Assembly: GCF_902859805.1 (NCBI RefSeq)
Contig: NZ_CADIKC010000019.1
Coordinates: 41,872 to 105,871, forward strand
Source of the DNA: Paraburkholderia sediminicola
GTDB lineage: Bacteria; Pseudomonadota; Gammaproteobacteria; Burkholderiales; Burkholderiaceae
DNA: 64,000 nt
Direction of reading: 5' to 3'
Shown here: piece after piece, positions 26,618-34,152 of the stretch
Layout of the letters: each line of letters begins with the position of its first letter
How positions within the stretch are numbered: the stretch's first letter is position 1
Program-made: the position numbers and the translations under genes
Notes under the pieces: generated by a model
Told to the model about the DNA's origin: nothing
The model's input: the letters and a program-made list of their open reading frames with translations, nothing else
Database searches by the model: none

Positions 26618-27259
26618 TCACCACCGAAGCAGTTTGGGACCCAGCACCGCTCCGAGCGCGGCTGGAAGCAGCATGCCGGCCATATACCAGATGCTCCAGA
26701 ACGCAGGGTTCATCTCAGGGCAATGAAAGCAGTACGCGACCGTGGCGATCGAGCTTGCAAGCAGGCCCGAGACGGCGCCAGCGAGCCGGAGACGGGTCGG
26801 CGCCAGTCCTTTGACAGCCCAGAAGATCGCAATGAAGCCTGGAACGGCCAGCAGAAGGATATTGAATGGGCATGTGCGCCAGGTGTGCCCGAGTATCGCG
26901 GGCAACCGGTCTTGCGGTGCGGCGCTGATCACCACCGCTATGGCTGCAATCCAGACGATTACAACCGGTACTGCCATGACGGGCCATCCGGTTCCGACCT
27001 TGGCGCCGGGGCGTGCCAGCCGGACGGTTGCAATCAGGGCGCCGATTGCGAGGCACAGCGGAAACGCGAGCTTCTCCCAGAAGATTGCGGTTTTGGCGAT
27101 GGTGCTCAGATCGGGGCGAATGCCAAATACGGCAACCATCAACGCCGTCGCGCCAATGACGGCAACCGGCACTGAGATGCCGAACCGACGGGCCACCGTG
27201 CCGCTTTTTACGGGCGCTATGCCGGTTGAGAGCAATCCGACGAGGTCATCTGTTCTCAT
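26618..27259 (-). CDS. nrsF: NrsF-like anti-sigma factor (DUF1109)
   Basis: This 213-residue membrane protein has six predicted helices of the DUF1109/NrsF family. Cysteines C130 (TWRTCP), C177 and C180 (YCFHCPEM) match the cysteine-containing loops that in Caulobacter NrsF are needed for metal-stress sensing. Its start overlaps the sigma stop as ATGA, the standard arrangement of a sigma/anti-sigma pair. It should hold the ECF factor inactive until copper or oxidative metal stress. It is colinear with the second copy at 23219-23860. Confidence 0.9.
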   Translation of the reverse strand: MRTDDLVGLLSTGIAPVKSGTVARRFGISVPVAVIGATALMVAVFGIRPDLSTIAKTAIFWEKLAFPLCLAIGALIATVRLARPGAKVGTGWPVMAVPVVIVWIAAIAVVISAAPQDRLPAILGHTWRTCPFNILLLAVPGFIAIFWAVKGLAPTRLRLAGAVSGLLASSIATVAYCFHCPEMNPAFWSIWYMAGMLLPAALGAVLGPKLLRW

Positions 27260-27807
27260 GCCATTCTCCGGACGTACGTGGCCAGAGCCTTGAGACCCCT
27301 ATGGATGCTGACCTTGACGGCCGACTCCGATAGCCCCGTCAAGCGGGAGGCTTCGGCAACAGAAAGTCCTTGCAGCTTGACGTGCACGATCGAGAGCCGC
27401 TGTTTGTCCGGCAGGTGATCGAGCAGTTTCCCGATGTCGCGGTGGGCATCGGTCGGTTCGTCGGCGGACTCGGCGAAAATGTCGTCGTGCTCGTCAAGGG
27501 GGTCATGCAACGACTCCCGTCGCGCACGCGTTCTGAAGAAATCCATCAGTTTATAGCGCGCGATCGCGTGGACCCACGCGGTCAGAGGCTCATCCGGCCG
27601 GTATGTATGACGTGCATTATGCACGGCCAGCAGGATTTCCTGAACGAGATCCTCGACGTCGTCGTGAAGTTGGGGAATCCGCTTGCGAAGATAGCCCCGC
27701 AGGTGCCGCGTCAGTTCGGACAGAAACGAGCGGTATCCGGATGCGTCGCCTGCCAGGCCCGCGACGAACAACGTTTTCAGACGCTCCTCTGCGGAGTACA
27801 CGGCCAT
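27256..27807 (-). CDS. ECF-type RNA polymerase sigma factor (SigF-like)
   Basis: This 183-residue sigma factor has region 2 (LRKRIPQLHDDVEDLVQEILLAVH, TAWVHAIARYKLMDFFR) and region 4 (LPDKQRLSIVHVKLQGLSVAEASRLTGLSESAVKVSIHRGLKAL) of the sigma70 ECF class. It has the low-molecular-weight SigF-like form that pairs with DUF1109 anti-sigma proteins. ATG at 27807 fits the family length. It is first gene of the leftward sigma-nrsF-buf locus and probably activates the bufA promoter. No GTAACC-N16-CGAA copy is visible directly before the sigma gene itself. Confidence 0.92.
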   Translation of the reverse strand: MAVYSAEERLKTLFVAGLAGDASGYRSFLSELTRHLRGYLRKRIPQLHDDVEDLVQEILLAVHNARHTYRPDEPLTAWVHAIARYKLMDFFRTRARRESLHDPLDEHDDIFAESADEPTDAHRDIGKLLDHLPDKQRLSIVHVKLQGLSVAEASRLTGLSESAVKVSIHRGLKALATYVRRMA

Positions 27808-27900
27808 GATGTTCCTGTGCGTTGCGTTCTCAGACCGCCTGATGCGCGCGTGCTGGCTGTCGTGCGACACCAAAGCAGGTTTGCTATCGCTCCAGGTTGT

Positions 27901-27920
27901 TTTAGATCGAATGATTTAGA
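27901..27920. promoter_or_regulatory. Candidate TetR operator between sigma and tetR genes
   Basis: TTTAGATCGAATGATTTAGA contains the symmetric pattern TnTAnATC-N4-GATnTAnA. It lies in the divergent spacer, 65 bp before the tetR start and 94 bp from the sigma start, so bound TetR could affect both genes. The symmetry is imperfect. Confidence 0.4.
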
Positions 27921-27985
27921 ATATCGCAACGTGTGTGACGTTGCAATCCCGGCCGGGAAGACGTTGCGCGATGGCTGGAGTAAGC

Positions 27986-28579
27986 ATGGTTCGACCACGG
28001 GAATTCGATGAAAATGCGGTCCTCGATGCAGCCGCCCACCAGTTCTGGGTCTATGGCTACGAGGCGACTTCTGTGCGGGATCTTGCGCAGTGCATGGGGA
28101 TTACAGGCGCAAGCCTCTACAACGCGTTCGGGGATAAACGTTCGCTGTTTCAGCGGGCGCTGACCCACTACATTGACAATAGCTTCGGCGACCGGGTATC
28201 GAGATTCGAGCGGAGCCTGCCGCCTCTCGATGCCATCAAGGCATTCTTTCGGGAAATCGTCGAGCGGTCGGTCAGCGACAGGGATCGCAAGGGATGCCTG
28301 CTGGTGAATTCGGCACTTGAGGTTGCACCACACGACGCCGGTTTCCAGACGATGATCGCCAATGTGCTGGTGGCGGTAGAAGCGTTTTTCCGGCGCTGTG
28401 TGCTCGCGGGTCAGCAGGCTGGCGAGATTTCGACTGCCCAGTCTGCTGACGATCTTGCGCGCTTGCTGCTAGGGCTCCATCTCGGCATACGGGTGCTTGC
28501 CCGGACAAGGCCGGAACGCGCGCTGCTGGAGGGCGTTGTACGGCCCGCGCTGGCGCTTCTCGAGCCTAAGGTCGACTGA
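27986..28579 (+). CDS. TetR family transcriptional regulator
   Basis: This protein of about 197 residues has a TetR helix-turn-helix (EFDENAVLDAAAHQFWVYGYEATSVRDLAQCMGITGASLYNAFGDKRSLF in pieces) and a C-terminal domain with DRKGCLLVNSALE typical of the TetR_C_16/YcdC-like group. I prefer ATG 27986 (GGAG five bases upstream); ATG 27971 would add five residues. It is divergent from the sigma-bufferin locus. Its target is unknown; the spacer palindrome suggests autoregulation and perhaps control of the sigma gene. Confidence 0.9.
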   Translation: MVRPREFDENAVLDAAAHQFWVYGYEATSVRDLAQCMGITGASLYNAFGDKRSLFQRALTHYIDNSFGDRVSRFERSLPPLDAIKAFFREIVERSVSDRDRKGCLLVNSALEVAPHDAGFQTMIANVLVAVEAFFRRCVLAGQQAGEISTAQSADDLARLLLGLHLGIRVLARTRPERALLEGVVRPALALLEPKVD

Positions 28580-28593
28580 CGCCCGGGTGTGCC

Positions 28594-29346
28594 TCAGCGG
28601 CCCCTGGCCAAGCCCTGGCCCGGCATCGAATTCGGTTTGAAGCGCGAACCGAGCCGGTACCGCTTGCCGGGATGCACGAAGTGGGCGAGCGTCACCGGCA
28701 TGCCGTCGGTCCAGGTGCGACGCGTCAGCATCAGGCAGGGTTCGTCGATTCGCATCTCGAGCAGCGCTGCCTGTTCAGGCGTCGGCAAACAGGCGTCGAC
28801 GATATGCTCGATTTCCAGTTCGTAGTGGGACACGTTGTTGTAGAGATACTGCGACGGCGGCTCGGCCGTGAAATCCTGCGTGAGAAAATCCGGTGCTGCA
28901 GCGGGGTTCACATACCGGTCTTCGAACTGAATGGGCCGCCCGTTTTCCAGATGTACGCATGTCAGATGAAACACTGGCGTATTCCTCGGCAGCCCGAACG
29001 CCGCGGCGATTTCCACCGAAGCGGCTTCGCGCACGAGCGTAATGACCTTGCAGGCATACTCGTGCCCTCGCGAGCGAATTTCATCGCGAATATGAGCGAT
29101 CATCAGCAGATTCGACTGCGGTTTGCCTTCGGCCACAAAGGTGCCGACGCCGGCCACGCGTTCGAGCTCACCCTCGGCGGTCAGTTCGCGTAGAGCGCGA
29201 TTGACCGTCATGCGTGCGACCCCGAACGCCGTCGCCAGATCGATCTCCGACGGGATGCGCTCGCCAACGCCCCATTCGCCTGCACGAACCTTGTCACGCA
29301 CAACGGCCTTGATCTGCTGAAACGGCGCACCGGGTTTTTGAGCCAT
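28594..29346 (-). CDS. GntR family HutC-type repressor (UTRA domain)
   Basis: This 250-residue regulator has an N-terminal GntR winged helix (residues ~8-70: GEWGVGERIPSEIDLATAFGVARMTVNRALRELTAEGELERVAGVGTFVA in pieces) and a C-terminal UTRA ligand domain (~95-240: FHLTCVHLENGRPIQFEDRYVNP, RTWTDGMPVTLAHFVHPG). HutC proteins respond to histidine-degradation intermediates, but no hut genes are in this window. Here it is the last gene of the ABC-transporter operon. A palindrome with the HutC-family core GTNTANAC overlaps that operon's promoter at 33893-33904, so it probably controls the operon including itself. Confidence 0.9.
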   Translation of the reverse strand: MAQKPGAPFQQIKAVVRDKVRAGEWGVGERIPSEIDLATAFGVARMTVNRALRELTAEGELERVAGVGTFVAEGKPQSNLLMIAHIRDEIRSRGHEYACKVITLVREAASVEIAAAFGLPRNTPVFHLTCVHLENGRPIQFEDRYVNPAAAPDFLTQDFTAEPPSQYLYNNVSHYELEIEHIVDACLPTPEQAALLEMRIDEPCLMLTRRTWTDGMPVTLAHFVHPGKRYRLGSRFKPNSMPGQGLARGR

Positions 29347-29396
29347 ATGTACTACCCTTCGATTCCGAATTGAGCGACACCGATTCTATTACGCTT

Positions 29397-30536
29397 TCAG
29401 TCTCGCCCAAGCGCCTTGAGCAACGCGCGCAGAAACATATCATTTTCTTCTTCAGTACCGACGGTTACGCGGATAAGGTCGTCCAGTTCGTATGCACCGA
29501 GCGGCCGGACCACGATGCCGGCCTGCAGCAGTCGCTGTGCCACCGTCTTTGCGTCGTTCAGACCAATCGCAATGAAATTGGCATGTGTGGGGATGAATGG
29601 AATGCCCTGACGTTCCAACGCCTGGCTGATTTGCGTAATGCCTGCCCGGTTAAGGCTCTGTGTGCGTTGCAGGAATTCGCGATCGGCGAGCGCCGCCAAT
29701 GCCGCGCGCTGCGCGAGTGCATTGACGCTGAACGTCGGGCGGATTCGGGCAATGGCATCAACGAGATCGGGATGCATGATGCCGTAGCCGACTCGCAGCG
29801 ACGCCAATCCGTATGCCTTCGAAAACGTTCGCGCGACGACCAGTTGCGGATAACGCGCAAGCAGTGAAATCGAATCGGGGCGCAGCGTGGGATCGACGTA
29901 GTCGATATACGCTTCATCGAGTACCACGAGCGTATCCGGACCGACCGAATCCAGAATGACTTCGATATCCGCCGGGGACAGCAGCGTGCCCGTTGGATTG
30001 TTGGGGTTGCAGATGTAGACGAGGCGCGTAGTGTCAGTCAGCGCCGCGCGCATCGAGGCCGGATCGTGACGGTAATCGGACGCCGGCACTTCGATTGCGG
30101 TAGCGCCACGCGCCTTGATACTGATCGGATAGGCCTGGAATGCGTACTGTGAATAGAGGCCGGCGGTGCCGGCACGCAAGCTCAACGCGGCGCACAGATC
30201 GATCAGTTCGTGGGAGCCATTCGTTACCGCGATGTGGTTGGCCGGCACACCATGATAGCGGGCAAGCGCGTTGCGCAGATCGAATGCATCGCTGTCCGGA
30301 TAGCGCGAGAGAGCGGTGTTCGTGCCGCTGAACTGCTCAGCCAACGCTTGCGCGACATGTGGGCTGCAGCCGAGCGGATTTTCATTCGACGCCAGCTTGA
30401 TGATGCGCGCAAGACCATATTCGCGCGCAACCGATTGCTCGGAGCGGCCCGGTACATAGAGCGGCAACGCACGGATATGCGCCGGCACCGGCGTGTTTTC
30501 TACGGCGTCGTCCAACTCGCTTTTCGCTTCGCTCAT
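29397..30536 (-). CDS. Histidinol-phosphate aminotransferase-like enzyme
   Basis: This 379-residue fold-type I PLP enzyme of the HisC family (class I/II aminotransferase) has LASNENPLGCSP, NGSHELIDLC, NPNNPTGT, DEAYIDY, and the PLP lysine in RTFSKAYGL. It transfers amino groups between an amino acid/amine and 2-oxoglutarate. Its position in an operon with an amino-acid importer and a PhyH oxygenase, far from any his genes, argues for a catabolic paralogue and not for histidine synthesis. ATG at 30536 overlaps the oxygenase stop (ATGA). Confidence 0.88.
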   Translation of the reverse strand: MSEAKSELDDAVENTPVPAHIRALPLYVPGRSEQSVAREYGLARIIKLASNENPLGCSPHVAQALAEQFSGTNTALSRYPDSDAFDLRNALARYHGVPANHIAVTNGSHELIDLCAALSLRAGTAGLYSQYAFQAYPISIKARGATAIEVPASDYRHDPASMRAALTDTTRLVYICNPNNPTGTLLSPADIEVILDSVGPDTLVVLDEAYIDYVDPTLRPDSISLLARYPQLVVARTFSKAYGLASLRVGYGIMHPDLVDAIARIRPTFSVNALAQRAALAALADREFLQRTQSLNRAGITQISQALERQGIPFIPTHANFIAIGLNDAKTVAQRLLQAGIVVRPLGAYELDDLIRVTVGTEEENDMFLRALLKALGRD

Positions 30537-31387
30537 GCGCCCACCTGTCCCTGTTCTGCGCGCCACACGATCGGAAACAGCGGGTGCGCCATCGGCGCAC
30601 CTTCGGCGAGCGTTTCGCGCAGACCGGGAAACTCCGGCGATGTGCGCCACGGGCGTGGCTGGTGACGGATATCGTCGCCGATAAAGCGCAGCGAAAACGC
30701 ACGGCGCCGACGGTTACCGCCAACGCCGCCCGAGGCATGCAACGTCAGCATATGAAAGCACACCATATCGCCAGGCTCGAGCTCCCAGCCGATGATCGGG
30801 TACGCGTCGCGATTGCTTTCGATATCGGGCAAATCGGTCAGGCTGCCTTCGGGAAACCACTTTGCTTCGTTGGCAATGAACGTACGCGGCATCAGCCACG
30901 GCCCGCGATGCGAACCCGCGACAAATTCGAGTGTCGATGCGCGCGCGACCGGATCGACCGGAATCCACATGCTGACGTTCTGGTCGCCGGTGATGTTGTA
31001 GTACGGCTGGTCCTGGTGCCACGGCGTGCGCTGGCGCGTGTTGGGCTCCTTCACGAGCAGATGATCGTGATAGAAGCGGGCCGCTTCGCCGCCCATCAAC
31101 GCACCCGCAACGCTCGGCGCGGGTGACTCCATGATGAAACGACGATAGCCGTCGTTATCCTGCCAGTTGCAGAAATCCTCGAAAAACCAGCCCGGATCGT
31201 CCGGCCGGCTCGCCACTTTTGCACGCGGACTCGGTTGGGCGATGTTGTGGTCGATAGCCTCGCGCAACATCGCCAGTTCATCCGCGGAGAAAATATTGCG
31301 AATACACACTGCGCCGTCGACGCGAAACGCCTGCACCAGATCGTCGGTCACCGCGCGCGCGACTCGCTGTTGAATGGTTTCAGACAT
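30533..31387 (-). CDS. Phytanoyl-CoA dioxygenase (PhyH) family oxygenase
   Basis: This 284-residue Fe(II)/2-oxoglutarate oxygenase has the iron-binding H-x-D in TPWHQDQPYYN, distal His in TLHASGGVGGN and the 2-oxoglutarate Arg in RRRRAFSLRF. The segment NVSMWIPVDPVARASTLEFVAGSHRG is typical of PhyH proteins acting on small molecules (hydroxylases and demethylases) and differs from the ectoine hydroxylase signature. It lies 38 bp after the ABC ATPase gene and overlaps the aminotransferase start. It probably performs the first oxidation of the imported compound. Confidence 0.9.
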   Translation of the reverse strand: MSETIQQRVARAVTDDLVQAFRVDGAVCIRNIFSADELAMLREAIDHNIAQPSPRAKVASRPDDPGWFFEDFCNWQDNDGYRRFIMESPAPSVAGALMGGEAARFYHDHLLVKEPNTRQRTPWHQDQPYYNITGDQNVSMWIPVDPVARASTLEFVAGSHRGPWLMPRTFIANEAKWFPEGSLTDLPDIESNRDAYPIIGWELEPGDMVCFHMLTLHASGGVGGNRRRRAFSLRFIGDDIRHQPRPWRTSPEFPGLRETLAEGAPMAHPLFPIVWRAEQGQVGA

Positions 31388-31425
31388 CTCCGTTTCCTTT
31401 GTATGTGGTTGACATTGCACGCTGC

Positions 31426-32220
31426 TCACCGCTCAACTGCCCGAATGAAATCGGCGACGCGGCTGTTTCCTGTCGCGCCGAGAATCGAGTCAGGGGTGCC
31501 TGACTCGAGAATGACGCCGTCGGCGACAAAATGAATCGTGTCGGCGAGCTTTCGCGCGAACGCCATCTCATGGGTAACAATGGCAAGCGTCAAACCCGCA
31601 TCGGCAAGGGTGCGAATCGTGTCGAGCACGCCCGCGACAAGCTCCGGATCGAGCGCCGAAGTCGGCTCGTCGAACAGGACAACTTTGGGTTTCATCGCCA
31701 GTGCACGCGCAATCGCAACGCGCTGGCGCTGGCCGCCCGACAACTGGTCGGGGTAGTAGCCGAGGCGATTGCCGAGACCAACCTGATGCAGGATCGCCGA
31801 GGCCTCGCTAATGACTTCATCACGTTGGCGGCGCTGCACGTGGATCGGCCCTTCGATCACGTTTTCGAGCACGGTGCGATGAGCGAACAGATTGAATTGC
31901 TGAAACACCATCGGCATCTTGCGCCGTGCGATACGCAGCTGCGCTTCCGGCTTCGTGCGAAACGTGGCGCCGTCCTGATGACAAAGCCGTTCGCCGTCGA
32001 AATGAATTTCACCGCCGGTCGGCATGTCCAGAAAATTGATGCAACGGAGCAAGGTGGACTTGCCCCCGCCACTCGGACCGATGAAGAAGCTGACCTCGCC
32101 GGGCCGGATACGCAGGTCGATGCCTTTGAGCACCCGTACCGCGCCGAAGGATTTTTCGAGTGCGCGCACTTCGAGAATGGACGTTGAGGGATTCGCCTTC
32201 CCGTTCAGATCAGGTTTCAA
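31426..32220 (-). CDS. Polar amino acid ABC transporter ATP-binding protein
   Basis: This ATPase of about 264 residues is of the GlnQ/HisP type, with Walker A GPSGGGKST, Q-loop VFQQFNLFAH, signature LSGGQRQR, Walker B VVLFDEPTSALD and the switch His in THEM. No ATG lies upstream of the domain. TTG at 32220, overlapping the permease stop by 11 bp, is the most likely start and implies translational coupling. It energises the importer formed with the two preceding genes. Confidence 0.93.
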   Translation of the reverse strand: MKPDLNGKANPSTSILEVRALEKSFGAVRVLKGIDLRIRPGEVSFFIGPSGGGKSTLLRCINFLDMPTGGEIHFDGERLCHQDGATFRTKPEAQLRIARRKMPMVFQQFNLFAHRTVLENVIEGPIHVQRRQRDEVISEASAILHQVGLGNRLGYYPDQLSGGQRQRVAIARALAMKPKVVLFDEPTSALDPELVAGVLDTIRTLADAGLTLAIVTHEMAFARKLADTIHFVADGVILESGTPDSILGATGNSRVADFIRAVER

Positions 32221-32947
32221 GATTGGGCTCCGTGCCAGCCACGCCGGCCTTGCCTGCGGGAATCTGTGTCGACACGCGCTTGCCGCCGCGGTGTACGGGG
32301 GTGAACTTCTGCTCGATCCATCGCACGCCGCGTGCGGCAGCAAAGCTCATCGCGAAGTAGATGATCGCCACCATCAGATAGACCTGCATACTCATGAAGG
32401 TATCGGCGATCACGATCGTGCCGTGCCGGAGCAACTCGTTGACCGCGATGAACGACACCAGCGACGAATCCTTCAGCAACGAAATGAAGTAGCCGCCGAT
32501 CGTGGGGAGCGCAACCTTCAGCGCTTGCGGAAGAATCACGCGCCGGTAGATCATCGTGTGCGACATGCCGATGGTCAGCCCCGCTTCACGCTGACCGTTG
32601 TCTACCGCCTGGATCGCCGCGCGGAACACCTCGGAAAGATACGCGCCGAGGTTTAGCGCGAGGCCGAGCACGCCCGCCCAGAATCCCGGCAAGGTCAGGC
32701 CGACCTGCGGCAGCGTGAAGTAGATCACCAGCAACTGAACCACCAGCGGTACGTCGCGCCAGATCTCGACATAGGCGCGCAGCAGCCAGTCGAGCCAGCG
32801 CCGTGACGACAGCCGGCCAAGCGCAACCGCGAGGCCGAGCGCAATCGCACACGTCATGCTGATGACCGACAGTTCGATCGTCACCCACGCGCCCTTCAGC
32901 AGGAACGGAAAGTAGCGCGGAATCAGTGTAAAGAAGAACTCGCTCAT
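32210..32947 (-). CDS. Polar amino acid ABC transporter permease
   Basis: This 245-residue inner-membrane permease of the HisMQ/GlnP type has about five transmembrane helices and the EAA loop EAGLTIGMSHTMIYRRVILPQALKVALP (in pieces), which contacts the ATPase. Only one permease gene is present, so the transporter probably works with a homodimeric membrane part. ATG at 32947 lies 11 bp after the solute-binding protein gene; the longer open frame upstream overlaps that gene and is not used. Confidence 0.93.
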   Translation of the reverse strand: MSEFFFTLIPRYFPFLLKGAWVTIELSVISMTCAIALGLAVALGRLSSRRWLDWLLRAYVEIWRDVPLVVQLLVIYFTLPQVGLTLPGFWAGVLGLALNLGAYLSEVFRAAIQAVDNGQREAGLTIGMSHTMIYRRVILPQALKVALPTIGGYFISLLKDSSLVSFIAVNELLRHGTIVIADTFMSMQVYLMVAIIYFAMSFAAARGVRWIEQKFTPVHRGGKRVSTQIPAGKAGVAGTEPNLET

Positions 32948-32958
32948 GATCGGTGCGA

Positions 32959-33810
32959 TTACTTCGTCAGCACCGCTTGTTCCGGCGACCATGCACCGTA
33001 CTTCGTGAGGATCTTCTGGCGCGTACCGTCCTGGTCCATCGATTGCAGCGCGCCATTGATCGCGGTGAGCAGATCGCTGCATTCTGCGCGAACCGCTGCG
33101 GCGCTCGTGCCGAATTTATAGCTCGCCTTGTTTTCGGCGTCGACCCATTCGGGCTTCGGGTGGTAGTAAATCGGCTGACCGACAACGCGCAGATTTTTCA
33201 TCTTCTCGCGCTGGCCGAGCAGGGTGCCCTGATCGAGCAGCACCGCGTCGACCTGGCCGTTTTGCAACGCCATGAACGGCTCGCCGAACGAATTGAAGTC
33301 CATGACTTCGCCGATCTGGCCTTCAGTCGCGAGCCGGTGCGCATTTACCGAATCGTTGGTGCCGAGCGTTGTGGCAACCTTCCGGTTCTTCAGATCTGCG
33401 AACGACTGGATCGGCGAATCGGTTTTGACGATTATTTCGTCGTAGAGCAGGAAGTAGGGCCGTGAGAAACGCACGTTGGCGCTCTGGATACGCTCCTGCG
33501 TGGCTGACATCGATGAAAAGATGATGTCCCAGCGCTTCGATTTCAGCCCGGGAATCAGCGTGCTCCATTCGGTGACGACGAAGTCCGTCTTCGGCACGCC
33601 GATGCGTTTGCCCACCTCCTTCAGCATATCGGCCTCGAAGCCGCCGTAGCTGCCGTCTTCGTTTTGCCAGACGAAAGGGCGGGTACCCATCAGGCCGTTG
33701 CCCGCTGTCAGGACACCGCTCGACTTCACGTCGTCCAGACACCCTGCGGCGACTGGAAATGCGGAGCTGGACAGAACGGCGGCGGCACATAACGCGATCA
33801 GACGATTCAT
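32959..33810 (-). CDS. Amino acid ABC transporter periplasmic substrate-binding protein
   Basis: This 283-residue secreted binding protein of family 3 (SBP_bac_3) has a signal peptide ending AAGC-like near residue 23, lobe I with GTRPFVWQNEDGSYGGFEADMLKEVGKRIG (in pieces), DIIFSSMSATQERIQSANVRFSRPY and lobe II with GTNDSVNAH. The pattern GFEADML and M-x-x-T-x-E-R suits a polar amino acid or small amine ligand. ATG at 33810 has GGAG upstream; a GTG nine bases earlier is also possible. It is first gene of the operon, behind the promoter at 33906-33933. Confidence 0.93.
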   Translation of the reverse strand: MNRLIALCAAAVLSSSAFPVAAGCLDDVKSSGVLTAGNGLMGTRPFVWQNEDGSYGGFEADMLKEVGKRIGVPKTDFVVTEWSTLIPGLKSKRWDIIFSSMSATQERIQSANVRFSRPYFLLYDEIIVKTDSPIQSFADLKNRKVATTLGTNDSVNAHRLATEGQIGEVMDFNSFGEPFMALQNGQVDAVLLDQGTLLGQREKMKNLRVVGQPIYYHPKPEWVDAENKASYKFGTSAAAVRAECSDLLTAINGALQSMDQDGTRQKILTKYGAWSPEQAVLTK

Positions 33811-33892
33811 GGCGGACACTCCGGACAGAAAGGGAACGGCTTGGGAAACGTTGTGCGCGTCCGCGATACCTCGATGAAGTCCATTCGCGTTG

Positions 33893-33904
33893 CGGTCTAG
33901 ACCG
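33893..33904. promoter_or_regulatory. Candidate HutC-type operator
   Basis: CGGTCTAGACCG is a perfect 12-bp palindrome containing GTCTAGAC, which fits the HutC-subfamily core GTNTANAC. It sits at the probable transcription start of the ABC operon, just downstream of the -10 element. The HutC-type gene is the last gene of the same operon. Confidence 0.65.
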
Positions 33905-33905
33905 G

Positions 33906-33933
33906 ACTATACTGCAACAAAAAAAATAGCCAA
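33906..33933 (-). promoter_or_regulatory. Sigma70 promoter candidate of the ABC operon
   Basis: On the minus strand TTGGCT (-35) is followed by a 16-bp, T-rich spacer and TATAGT (-10). The predicted start lies about 90 bp before the binding-protein gene. The rest of the 342-bp interval 33811-34152 holds no gene that I can support. Confidence 0.55.
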
Positions 33934-34152
33934 GCTTTTTTTCGACGTCGATCGCTAAGGGAAAGCAGGCGCTTGCACGTCAGGTTGGTGGCCTGAGTGC
34001 AGATCGGAAGGGAGACGGTATAAGTGTTCTTTCGGCGCTGGAATCGCGTTGCGCGATTAGCTGATTGCTCGTGGCGAGACGACGAGACGTATGTACGACG
34101 CGATGCGCTGCCCGAATCCGATGGTCAGCGATTCAGAGAACGAGATCCGGAG

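Noticed and set aside
28594..30536. Histidine-utilisation locus suggested by HutC- and HisC-like genes
   Set aside because: No hutU, hutH, hutI or hutG gene is present, and the aminotransferase sits with an importer and an oxygenase, so the hut pathway is not supported.
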